Shown piece by piece: positions 1 to 5,326 of a DNA stretch of 6,178 nt. The DNA is from an uncultured Campylobacter sp. (lineage in GTDB: Bacteria; Campylobacterota; Campylobacteria; Campylobacterales; Campylobacteraceae): NCBI GenBank assembly GCA_900772495.1, contig CAAHEJ010000022.1, positions 1-6,178 of the forward strand, in the 5' to 3' direction. A program made the position numbers and the translations under genes. A model generated the notes under the pieces. It had not been told where the DNA came from. It ran no database searches and saw only the letters and a program-made list of their open reading frames with translations. Position 1 is the first letter of the stretch, and the number at the start of each line of letters is the position of its first letter.

Positions 1-91
1 CACTCGCGTGAATGTCCGCTGTGGGAATGACAAAGGCATTTAAATTCGCCCTTTTCATCAGCTCTTGTAGGGCTTTGACTCGGCTTCTCAT
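1..91 (-). CDS. Aminopeptidase P family (M24B) Xaa-Pro peptidase, N-terminal fragment, cut by window edge
   Basis: Only the first 30 codons are in the window; the gene continues past the left edge. The peptide starts MRSRVKALQELMKR and continues with an NAFVIPTADIHAS stretch. This matches the start of the creatinase-type N-terminal domain of aminopeptidase P, where an R-x-x-x-LR/Q-x-LM helix is followed by an 'IP-(T/S)-x-D-x-H-x-SE' strand and turn. Such enzymes remove an N-terminal residue preceding proline and use a two-metal centre in the C-terminal pita-bread domain, which is not visible here. The ATG at 91 is preferred because AAAGGA lies 6 nt upstream. An in-frame ATG at 118 has no such site and falls inside a candidate -10 box. 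The gene is a pepP-like member by family; the exact subfamily cannot be decided from 30 residues. Confidence 0.8.
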   Translation of the reverse strand, partial: MRSRVKALQELMKRANLNAFVIPTADIHAS

Positions 92-97
92 CGTTTG

Positions 98-103
98 TCC
101 TTT
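98..103 (-). promoter_or_regulatory. Ribosome binding site of the aminopeptidase P-family gene
   Basis: On the minus strand AAAGGA sits 6 nt upstream of the ATG at 91. It decides the start against the in-frame ATG at 118, which has no purine-rich site at a suitable distance. Confidence 0.6.
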
Positions 104-116
104 GAATTTTGCAAGC

Positions 117-122
117 ATTGTA
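117..122 (-). promoter_or_regulatory. Candidate sigma-70 -10 box for the aminopeptidase gene
   Basis: The minus strand reads TTTTAGCTACAAT, with TACAAT at 122-117. One mismatch separates it from TATAAT, and a T-rich stretch lies immediately upstream, as is common in Campylobacter promoters, which often lack a clear -35 box. Transcription would start near 110, giving a leader of about 20 nt before the ATG at 91. This is consistent with the chosen start. It is a pattern match only. Confidence 0.35.
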
Positions 123-181
123 GCTAAAATGAGTGAATTTATGGCATTTGTCAGCGCAATTTACACTGAGCGCGCTTAAAT

Positions 182-1222
182 TTACGCCTTAATATCCACT
201 TTTGAATTTTGAGTGTTTGTTTGTGTGGCGGTATCAAGGCGTTTTTTAAGGGCTTTTTGTGCGAGTTCTTTTTGCATTTTGATGATTTCTTCAAGTATCA
301 TTTGCGTGGGGTCTTTGTAGCTAAATTCATCATCAGCACCCCAAAAAATCGGCGCAAAGGACGCTTCATCAATAGTAGGTCCGTTAAAGAAAAATAACCC
401 ATTGCCCTTTGCTTGCATCATTCCTTGATAATCCAAACTCTTGTCAAAACCTTGAAATTTGCCCCAATCGGTTGTCTCGCCATCTTTTATGTATAAATTT
501 GCGTTCAAAACGCCTATTAAAAGTCCGCCTTTTGAGATAGAGCCGTCTGCGTTGGTATATTTGTCCGCCGTTGTCGCCCAATGCACGCCGTTTTCTTGTC
601 CGCCACTGAGATTGTCAAAAATGTTTGTGGCGGGAGCGGAATTTGGCGAATACCTAAACAAGCCACTTATGCTCTCTCGGTTTTTATGTCCTCTATCGTA
701 ATTATAGCCTTGTATAGCGTTATTGAGTTTGTCTTTTGTATCATAGATTTTTGACACTTGCAAGGTTTGGACATTGAATTCATAGCCTTGCGGAAAACCT
801 TTTATGTCGTCTTTCGTAAAGCTGTCTTTTGAGCCTAAAACGCTCTCACCCACGACTTGCGAAAGGATTTTGTAAGCATTGCCCACGCTTTTGGCTATGT
901 CTATACTATCAAATGACCTTGAAAGTCCGCTCGTTGTTACTTTAACCAAGCTTTGCATAGTGCTAGAATGGATTTTATAATCGCTTGGAATGCCCGCTTT
1001 TTCATTGAATTCAGCTGTAAAAAAGCCGTCTTTATCGACTTTGTAGCCTAAAACTTCGTTTGAATTTGAGTTTTTATTTTGAGTGGAATTTGTATTTTTA
1101 CTCGAATTTGTGGTTGAATTTAAAATACTTGAATTTGTGCCTTTGCTGTCGGCGTTTTTTACGCTCACTTTTAAATTTGCAAGTGGATTAAAGGTGTTTG
1201 AATTTGGGCTGAAATTTATCAT
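182..1222 (-). CDS. Putative flagellum-coregulated secreted protein (Cj0814-like family, uncharacterised)
   Basis: This is a 346-residue protein with no cysteine, no hydrophobic signal peptide and no membrane segment. Residues 26-55 are an apparently disordered linker in which 23 of 30 residues are Ser, Thr or Asn. A globular body follows from about 57 (EVLGYKVDKDGFFTAEF) to about 300, with landmarks GYNYDRGHKN at 172-181, NGVHWATTADKYTNADGSIS at 211-230 and DWGKFQGFD at 252-260. It ends in a charged amphipathic helix at about 305-330 and a polar tail. The overall look resembles what Campylobacter genomes annotate as a Cj0814-family flagellar-dependent secreted protein; that is recall, not a search. 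Lack of a Sec signal together with a sigma-28-type promoter fits export through the flagellar apparatus. The start is supported by AAAAAGGA 6 nt upstream of the ATG. No enzymatic motif was recognised and its function is unknown. Confidence 0.85.
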   Translation of the reverse strand: MINFSPNSNTFNPLANLKVSVKNADSKGTNSSILNSTTNSSKNTNSTQNKNSNSNEVLGYKVDKDGFFTAEFNEKAGIPSDYKIHSSTMQSLVKVTTSGLSRSFDSIDIAKSVGNAYKILSQVVGESVLGSKDSFTKDDIKGFPQGYEFNVQTLQVSKIYDTKDKLNNAIQGYNYDRGHKNRESISGLFRYSPNSAPATNIFDNLSGGQENGVHWATTADKYTNADGSISKGGLLIGVLNANLYIKDGETTDWGKFQGFDKSLDYQGMMQAKGNGLFFFNGPTIDEASFAPIFWGADDEFSYKDPTQMILEEIIKMQKELAQKALKKRLDTATQTNTQNSKVDIKA

Positions 1223-1228
1223 TTTAAA

Positions 1229-1235
1229 TCCTTTT
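1229..1235 (-). promoter_or_regulatory. Ribosome binding site of the putative secreted protein gene
   Basis: The minus strand reads AAAAGGA, with its GGA ending 6 nt before the ATG at 1222. It fixes the start at the first methionine of the open frame. Confidence 0.6.
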
Positions 1236-1255
1236 TAGAGTAAATTTAAAGAGAT

Positions 1256-1282
1256 ATATCGGCATTTTGGGCTTGGCGTTTA
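1256..1282 (-). promoter_or_regulatory. Candidate sigma-28 (FliA) promoter
   Basis: The minus strand carries GCCGATAT at 1263-1256, which matches the sigma-28 -10 element (GCCGATAA in enterics, CGATWT in Campylobacter). An 11-nt spacer separates it from TAAACGCC at 1282-1275, whose TAAA lies where the -35 TAAAGTTT would begin; the second half of that box does not match. Initiation would be near 1250, about 25-28 nt before the ATG at 1222. Its placement just ahead of a likely flagellum-dependent secreted protein gene makes it more credible than the motif alone. Confidence 0.6.
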
Positions 1283-1328
1283 AGAAATTTTGCGCTGAAT
1301 TTAATGCGAAAGCTAAATTTATCAGCCC

Positions 1329-1366
1329 TAAATTCGCCAAAAGACAAAGAGTCATCGGCGAATTTA
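1329..1366 (-). terminator. Inverted repeat at the secY stop, possible end of the spc transcript
   Basis: TAAATTCGCC at 1329-1338 and GGCGAATTTA at 1357-1366 form a perfect 10-bp inverted repeat around an 18-nt loop. The 5' arm on the minus strand begins with the secY TAA. In RNA the GC part of the stem lies next to the loop and an AAUUUA stretch forms the 3' foot. No true U-run follows, so it is not a textbook intrinsic terminator. It could weaken read-through into the next gene or protect the 3' end. Confidence 0.35.
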
Positions 1367-2629
1367 CAAGCCTACCGCGCTTAAAGTTTGGTATTTGTTC
1401 ATATAAATTTGCGCTTCGATTTTGCGCATAGTGTCAAGTGCCACTTGCACGACAATCAGCACAGAAGTGCCGCCAAAGTAAAACGGCACGCCCATTAGCT
1501 TTACCAAAACCCAAGGCAAAGTCGCCACAAGCCCCAAGTAAATCGAGCCTGAAAGCGTAAGGCGAGAAGCTACTTCGCTCAAATACAAACTCGTGCCTTC
1601 GCCTGGGCGAATGCCCGGTATAAAGCCGCCTTGTTTTTTGAGATTTTCGGCTATGTCTTTGGAGTTAAAGACGATAGAAGCGTAAAAATAAGCAAAGAAA
1701 ATCACAAACAAAAAGGTCAGTAGGTTAAACAAATAGCCCTCAGGGTTGAGATAGTCGTTGATTTTACGCACATACTCGTTCGTGCTTGCCTGCAAAATAG
1801 TCGCTGGAAACATCAAAATCGCACTCGCAAAGATAGGCGGGATAACGCCGCTTAAATTTATCTTTATGGGTATGTAGTTCATAATGCGTTTGTTTTGGTT
1901 TTGCATCACAACCTTGCGCGAGTAAGAAATAGGCACGCGCCGCTCGCCAAGCTCCACAAAGATAATCGCCCCGATAGTAAGCAAAATGATGAGTAAAATC
2001 GCAAAGGCGGTTAAGAAATTCATCTCGCCTGTGTTGATTAAATCCACCGTGCCGCCAATGGCTGCTGGTATGCCGCTCACAATGCCCGCAAAGATGATGA
2101 GCGAAATGCCGTTGCCAACGCCGCGTTGCGTGATTTGCTCGCCAAGCCACATTAAAAGCATAGTGCCTGCAAGCATCGAAATAGCGGAGAGAAAGACAAA
2201 TAAATTTATATCATTTATCATTATCGCGCCCTGCCCGCTTTGTGAGTGCAAGCCGCCAAGCCCTATGCTGACGCCTATGCTTTGTATGAGCGTGATGAAA
2301 ATCGTGGCGTAGCGGATAATCTGCATATATTTTTGCATTCCGTCTCGTTCTTTTTTCATCTTGCCTATGTTTGGGAAAGTGGCTGCTAAAAGCTCCATAA
2401 TAATGCTCGCAGTGATATAAGGCATAACGCCAAGGCTGATGATAGAAAAGCGCTCAGCCGCCCCACCGCTAAACATATTGAAAAGTCCAAGCGCGTTGTT
2501 TGAATTTTGGTTGAAAAAATCCGTAATCACGGCTGAATTTACGCCCGGCACAGGCACAAAGGCAAGTATGCGGTAGGCAAACAAAAACGCCAAAGTGATA
2601 AGGATTTTGTTGGTTAGGGTTTTGTTCAT
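1364..2629 (-). CDS. secY: Protein translocase subunit SecY
   Basis: SecY is the channel subunit of the SecYEG translocon in the inner membrane and passes unfolded secretory proteins across, or membrane segments sideways into, the bilayer. The 421-residue length is normal. Ten hydrophobic segments are visible at about 8-28, 62-83, 104-125, 141-162, 174-197, 206-226, 259-280, 300-321, 357-378 and 384-402. Signature stretches are PYITASIIMELL at 70-81, TQRGVGNGISLIIFAGI at 167-183, GERRVPISY at 228-236 and GGFIPGIRPGEGT at 334-346, whose Arg341 corresponds to the essential cytosolic-loop arginine (Arg357 in E. coli). The ATG overlaps the rplO stop as ATGA. I see no AGGA-type ribosome binding site in the preceding 20 nt, so translation probably depends on coupling to rplO. 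No map or infA gene follows. Confidence 0.98.
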   Translation of the reverse strand: MNKTLTNKILITLAFLFAYRILAFVPVPGVNSAVITDFFNQNSNNALGLFNMFSGGAAERFSIISLGVMPYITASIIMELLAATFPNIGKMKKERDGMQKYMQIIRYATIFITLIQSIGVSIGLGGLHSQSGQGAIMINDINLFVFLSAISMLAGTMLLMWLGEQITQRGVGNGISLIIFAGIVSGIPAAIGGTVDLINTGEMNFLTAFAILLIILLTIGAIIFVELGERRVPISYSRKVVMQNQNKRIMNYIPIKINLSGVIPPIFASAILMFPATILQASTNEYVRKINDYLNPEGYLFNLLTFLFVIFFAYFYASIVFNSKDIAENLKKQGGFIPGIRPGEGTSLYLSEVASRLTLSGSIYLGLVATLPWVLVKLMGVPFYFGGTSVLIVVQVALDTMRKIEAQIYMNKYQTLSAVGL

Positions 2630-3315
2630 TTACTATCGCTTTCTTTTTTAGCTTTGGTGCTGGCTGGTTTTGCGGCTTTTGTCGCTGGGGCAGCCTTTTT
2701 AGCGGCTGGCTTTTGAGCTGGGGCTTTTGTGCCTTTTTCAGCCTTTGTGCTTTTTTCTATTTTTGTGCTTTGAGCTTTTTCAGTTTTTACGCTTTTTTCG
2801 GCTTTTGTGCTTTCAGCTTTTGCGCCTGAATTTTCGCTCTTTGAAGCTGTATTTGGCTTTTTGTCAAGCTTTGGTGCGCTCAGCTTTGCGCTTTTAGCTG
2901 AATTTGTGGCTTTTTTAGCTGAATTTTCGCCCTTGCTGGTGCTTATGTTTTTGTCTTTAATCTTGCTCGCAAGCTCTTTTGCGCCTGCACCGATGAGTTT
3001 GATTTTTTTAACAGACTTTGGAAATTTATGCACGCTTTTAATACTTTCAAAGCTGATTTCAGCAAGCTCTAAAATGCCTTTTACCTTTTCGACATTGATG
3101 GCGTAGGCTTTTTCAAATTTTGAAGTAAAGCCGACCTTTGGCAAACGCCTTTGTAGTGGCTGTTGTCCGCCCTCAAAGCCGCGTTTTTCGTTGTAGCCCT
3201 TGCGTGCGGTTTGTCCCTTGCCACCTTTGGTAGCCGTTTTTCCCATACCGCTACCTTGTCCGCGCCCTATTCTTTTGGTTTTGTGTGTGGAATTTGCTGC
3301 TTTTTGTAAATTCAT
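2626..3315 (-). CDS. rplO: 50S ribosomal protein L15 (uL15) with a long low-complexity C-terminal extension
   Basis: L15 binds 23S rRNA and helps late assembly of the large subunit. Residues 1-126 are a typical Campylobacter-like L15: an rRNA-threading Gly/Arg/Lys-rich segment at 11-50 (GRGQGSGMGKTATKGGKGQT, then RGFEGGQQPLQRRLPKVGF at 45-63), then the globular part ending near KLIGAGAKELASKIKDKNIS at 106-125. L15 is about 144 residues in E. coli and, from memory, about 130 in Campylobacter; this one is 229. Residues 127-229 contain 28 Lys and 22 Ala plus much Ser and Thr, with no Arg, Cys, His, Met or aromatic residue. They include (S)TKxEK repeats and a histone-H1-like APAQKPAAKKAAPATKAAKP end. 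The reading frame stays intact up to the ATGA overlap with secY. The start overlaps the rpsE stop (ATGA) and has AAAGGA 6 nt upstream. Confidence 0.97.
   Translation of the reverse strand: MNLQKAANSTHKTKRIGRGQGSGMGKTATKGGKGQTARKGYNEKRGFEGGQQPLQRRLPKVGFTSKFEKAYAINVEKVKGILELAEISFESIKSVHKFPKSVKKIKLIGAGAKELASKIKDKNISTSKGENSAKKATNSAKSAKLSAPKLDKKPNTASKSENSGAKAESTKAEKSVKTEKAQSTKIEKSTKAEKGTKAPAQKPAAKKAAPATKAAKPASTKAKKESDSK
2734..2811 (-). repeat. Degenerate 18-bp tandem repeat inside the rplO tail
   Basis: Four 18-bp units, read on the plus strand, lie at 2734-2751, 2752-2769, 2776-2793 and 2794-2811. All begin TTTTTC and end in GTGCT or ACGCT. A 6-bp piece (2770-2775) interrupts the series between units two and three. 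On the coding strand they encode STKAEK, SVKTEK, (AQ)STKIEK and STKAEK, residues 169-194 of L15. The 18-bp period keeps the frame, so copy number could vary without breaking rplO. Confidence 0.75.
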
Positions 3316-3761
3316 CGTCTATCCTTTAACATAGTAAGTGCCTTGATAGTCGCGCGCACGACATTTGCGGAGTTGTTTGAGCCTAAGGACTTTGTCAAAA
3401 TGTCCTTAATGCCCGCAAGCTCCATTATAGGACGAGTTGAACCGCCCGCGATAACGCCCGTTCCCTCGCTGGCTGGTTTGAGTAAAATTCGGCTAGAATT
3501 AAATTTCACCTCAACATCGTGAGCGATGGTAGAGCCTTTGGTTTTTACCTCGATGATATTTTTGAAAGCATCATCAACGCCCTTGCGAATGGCATCTGGC
3601 ACTTCTTTTGCCTTGCCATAGCCTATGCCTACAAGCCCTTTTTTGTTGCCCACAACCACAAGCGCGGTGAAACGAAAGCGGCGTCCGCCTTTGACGACCT
3701 TAGTTACTCTGCCTATATCGACAATGATTTCTTCAAATTCTTCTCTATTATAGCTTTGCAT
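3312..3761 (-). CDS. rpsE: 30S ribosomal protein S5 (uS5)
   Basis: S5 sits on the back of the small subunit near the mRNA entry and decoding regions and affects translational accuracy. The 149-residue product, about the usual Campylobacter length and shorter than E. coli S5, contains the family signature from GRVTKVVKGGRRFRFTALVV (17-36) through GNKKGLVGIGYGKAKEVPDA (38-57). The conserved C-terminal half includes PASEGTGVIAGG and AGIKDILTKSLGSNNSANVV. The start ATG has AAGGGAG 5 nt upstream, partly overlapping the rplR stop region. The rplR-rpsE gap is 10 nt. The 3' end overlaps rplO by ATGA; no rpmD lies between them. Confidence 0.98.
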   Translation of the reverse strand: MQSYNREEFEEIIVDIGRVTKVVKGGRRFRFTALVVVGNKKGLVGIGYGKAKEVPDAIRKGVDDAFKNIIEVKTKGSTIAHDVEVKFNSSRILLKPASEGTGVIAGGSTRPIMELAGIKDILTKSLGSNNSANVVRATIKALTMLKDRR

Positions 3762-3771
3762 TCTTGCTCCC

Positions 3772-4128
3772 TTATAGCTTTATGCCGTTTTGGCGTAAAG
3801 AGTTGGCTAGCTCAGCCACTACGCCGTGATACAAATACCCATTTCTGTCAAACACTGCATTTTCAAGCTTTTTTGCCTTTAAAAGCTTAGCAAATTCAGC
3901 ACCGATTGCCTTTGCGCCCTCTTTGTTTGCCTTAACGCCAACTTTTTTGCCATCAATGCTCGCCAAAGTGTGCGCCTTGCTATCATCAATAGCTTGCACA
4001 TACAAAGTGCGGTTTGACTTAAACACAGAAATTCTCGGCAAAACCGCTGTGCCTGAAATGTTTGCGCGAATGCGTTTTTTTCTCTTTACGCGTAAAGCGA
4101 GTTTTCTTTTTAATACCTTTGCTGTCAT
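3772..4128 (-). CDS. rplR: 50S ribosomal protein L18 (uL18)
   Basis: L18 binds 5S rRNA together with L5 and helps anchor it in the central protuberance of the large subunit. The product has 118 residues, a normal length. It has a strongly basic N-terminus (KRKLALRVKRKKRIRANISG), then the L18 fold with RISVFKSNRTLYVQAIDD and the C-terminal FDRNGYLYHGVVAELANSLR, ending in a short basic tail. The start has AAGG 8 nt upstream and that site overlaps the rplF stop (TAAGG), so the two genes are only 10 nt apart and probably translationally linked. Confidence 0.98.
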   Translation of the reverse strand: MTAKVLKRKLALRVKRKKRIRANISGTAVLPRISVFKSNRTLYVQAIDDSKAHTLASIDGKKVGVKANKEGAKAIGAEFAKLLKAKKLENAVFDRNGYLYHGVVAELANSLRQNGIKL

Positions 4129-4138
4129 CTTTCACACC

Positions 4139-4675
4139 TTATTTTTTAGAAGTCTTGCCCGCTTTGCGGATAATGCGCTCGTCTATGTATTTCACGCCCT
4201 TGCCTTTGTATGGCTCTGGCGGACGGAATTCTCTAATCTGCGCCGCTACTTGTCCTACAACTTGCTTGTCGCTGCCCTTGATGATGACAGTGTTTTTATC
4301 CACCGCAATTTCTATGCCCTCAGGTATGGCGTAGTTTATAGGGTGCGAAAAGCCAAGTGAAAGTTCTAGCACCTTGCCTTTAAGGGCGGCTTTGTAGCCC
4401 ACGCCGTTGATTTCAAGCGTTTTGCTAAAACCTTGTGTAAGCCCTACTACTACATTGTTAGCAAGTGCGCGGTAAGTTCCCCAATACGCCCTACTTTGCC
4501 TGTCATCGCCCTTTGGCGAAAATACGATAGCATTGTCCTTTATCTCAACACCCACATTTGCTTTGGTGTCAAGCTCTTTGGCAAGATTGCCCTTTTTGAA
4601 TTTGAGCAAATTGCCCTCTATTTTTACCTCTACTCCATTTGGAATAGCCACTGGTTGTTTGCCTATACGAGACAT
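4139..4675 (-). CDS. rplF: 50S ribosomal protein L6 (uL6)
   Basis: L6 binds 23S rRNA near the sarcin-ricin loop and the base of the stalk, where translation factors dock. The product has 178 residues, as expected. It shows two repeated L6 domains, beginning MSRIGKQPVAIPNGVEV and ending with the L6 signature PEPYKGKGVKYIDE just before the basic C-terminus. The central stretch NNVVVGLTQGFSKTLEINGV is typical. AAAAGGA precedes the ATG with 8 nt spacing. This gene is separated from rpsH by the longest gap in the operon, 59 nt, which contains a hairpin. Confidence 0.98.
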   Translation of the reverse strand: MSRIGKQPVAIPNGVEVKIEGNLLKFKKGNLAKELDTKANVGVEIKDNAIVFSPKGDDRQSRAYWGTYRALANNVVVGLTQGFSKTLEINGVGYKAALKGKVLELSLGFSHPINYAIPEGIEIAVDKNTVIIKGSDKQVVGQVAAQIREFRPPEPYKGKGVKYIDERIIRKAGKTSKK

Positions 4676-4698
4676 TTTTTTTATCCTTTTTATTTGTC

Positions 4699-4723
4699 TA
4701 TGGTATCACTACCAAATGCCATA
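4699..4723 (-). other. Small mRNA hairpin in the rpsH-rplF gap
   Basis: In the minus-strand RNA, UGGUA (4714-4710), GUGA loop and UACCA (4705-4701) form a 5-bp hairpin capped by a GNRA-type tetraloop. UAUGG (4723-4719) could instead pair with CCAUA (4703-4699), or its UAU could extend the stem with a bulge. The structure lies 23 nt upstream of the rplF start. It has no U-run, so it is not a terminator. A regulatory role, for example modulating rplF translation or RNA processing, is only a possibility. Confidence 0.35.
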
Positions 4724-4734
4724 AAAAGCCGATT

Positions 4735-5130
4735 TTACCAAATCGTGCATAAAATTTCGCCACCGACTCCCACCTTGTAGGCTTCATCGTTTGGCAAAAC
4801 ACCTTTGCTTGTGCTGACAACTATCGTGCCATAGCCGTTTTTAAAGCGTTTAATCTCATCTTTGCCCTTATACACACGGCGTCCGGGCTTAGAAATCCTT
4901 TTTAGCTCGTTTATCACGCATTTGCCTTGCTCATCATAACGCAAAACAACGCTAATGAATTTCTTTTTGTCCTCTTCGATGACATTAAAGCTTTCTATAT
5001 AACCCTTGCTTTCAAAGATAGCCACAAGTGCTTCTACAACCTTTGAGTGCAAGAGTTTTGTGCTTTCAAGTCGTCTCATACCCGCGTTTCGTATGCGAGA
5101 AAGTGAGTCTGAAATTATGTCGTTCATCAT
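4735..5130 (-). CDS. rpsH: 30S ribosomal protein S8 (uS8)
   Basis: S8 binds the central domain of 16S rRNA early in small-subunit assembly. In E. coli it also represses the spc operon by binding its mRNA near rplE; whether that happens here is not known. The product has 131 residues with the N-terminal SLSRIRNAG motif and the C-terminal S8 signature GTIVVSTSKGV, ending GGEILCTIW. The first of two adjacent ATGs is chosen because AAGGA lies 6 nt upstream of it and the Campylobacter protein starts with one residue before NDIISDS. It lies 10 nt after rpsN. Confidence 0.98.
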   Translation of the reverse strand: MMNDIISDSLSRIRNAGMRRLESTKLLHSKVVEALVAIFESKGYIESFNVIEEDKKKFISVVLRYDEQGKCVINELKRISKPGRRVYKGKDEIKRFKNGYGTIVVSTSKGVLPNDEAYKVGVGGEILCTIW

Positions 5131-5140
5131 CTTTTATCCT

Positions 5141-5326
5141 TCACCAGCTTGCTTTTTTAAGTCCGGGGATTAAGCCCTCGTTTGCCATTTTACGCAAACA
5201 CACACGGCAAATGCCAAAGTCTCTATACACTGAATGCGCCCTACCGCAAATTTGACACCTTGTATAAGCTCGTGCGCTGAATTTAGCCTTGCGCGCTGCC
5301 TTTGCTATCATTGATTTTTTAGCCAT
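5141..5326 (-). CDS. rpsN: 30S ribosomal protein S14, zinc-binding type (uS14)
   Basis: S14 lies in the head of the small subunit. The 61-residue product is the short, zinc-ribbon form, with Cys24, Cys27, Cys40 and Cys43 (CQIC...CRVC) as the expected metal ligands. The open frame extends 13 codons further upstream, but the start MAKKSMIAKA is preferred because it matches the family and has AAGGA 7 nt upstream. With this start the gene overlaps the end of rplE by 8 nt (5319-5326) in another frame. No zinc-free paralogue is present in the window. Confidence 0.97.
   Translation of the reverse strand: MAKKSMIAKAARKAKFSARAYTRCQICGRAHSVYRDFGICRVCLRKMANEGLIPGLKKASW

Noticed and set aside
89..118. 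Alternative aminopeptidase start at the ATG at 118
   Set aside because: There is no ribosome binding site, and the ATG overlaps the candidate -10 box; the ATG at 91 has AAAGGA at 6 nt.
148..181. Possible hairpin (AGCGC...GCGCT) as terminator after the putative secreted protein gene
   Set aside because: The stem is only 5-6 bp, the loop is long and no U-run follows; too weak to call.
1764..2150. A 128-residue open frame on the minus strand inside secY
   Set aside because: It is a shifted frame of secY, rich in His, Arg and Trp, with no family resemblance; secY is intact across it.
2629..2937. The rplO tail as a frameshift or assembly error fusing non-coding sequence
   Set aside because: The tail has consistent Lys/Ala/Ser/Thr codon use and an in-frame repeat, and ends exactly at the ATGA overlap with secY, which argues for a real coding extension.
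2807..3106. A 99-residue hydrophobic open frame on the plus strand opposite rplO
   Set aside because: The Leu/Phe/Ala-rich product is the expected complement of Lys/Ala/Ser codons; there is no ribosome binding site or family match.
3923..4360. A 145-residue plus-strand open frame across rplR and rplF
   Set aside because: It is antisense to conserved genes and crosses their junction, with no recognisable motif.
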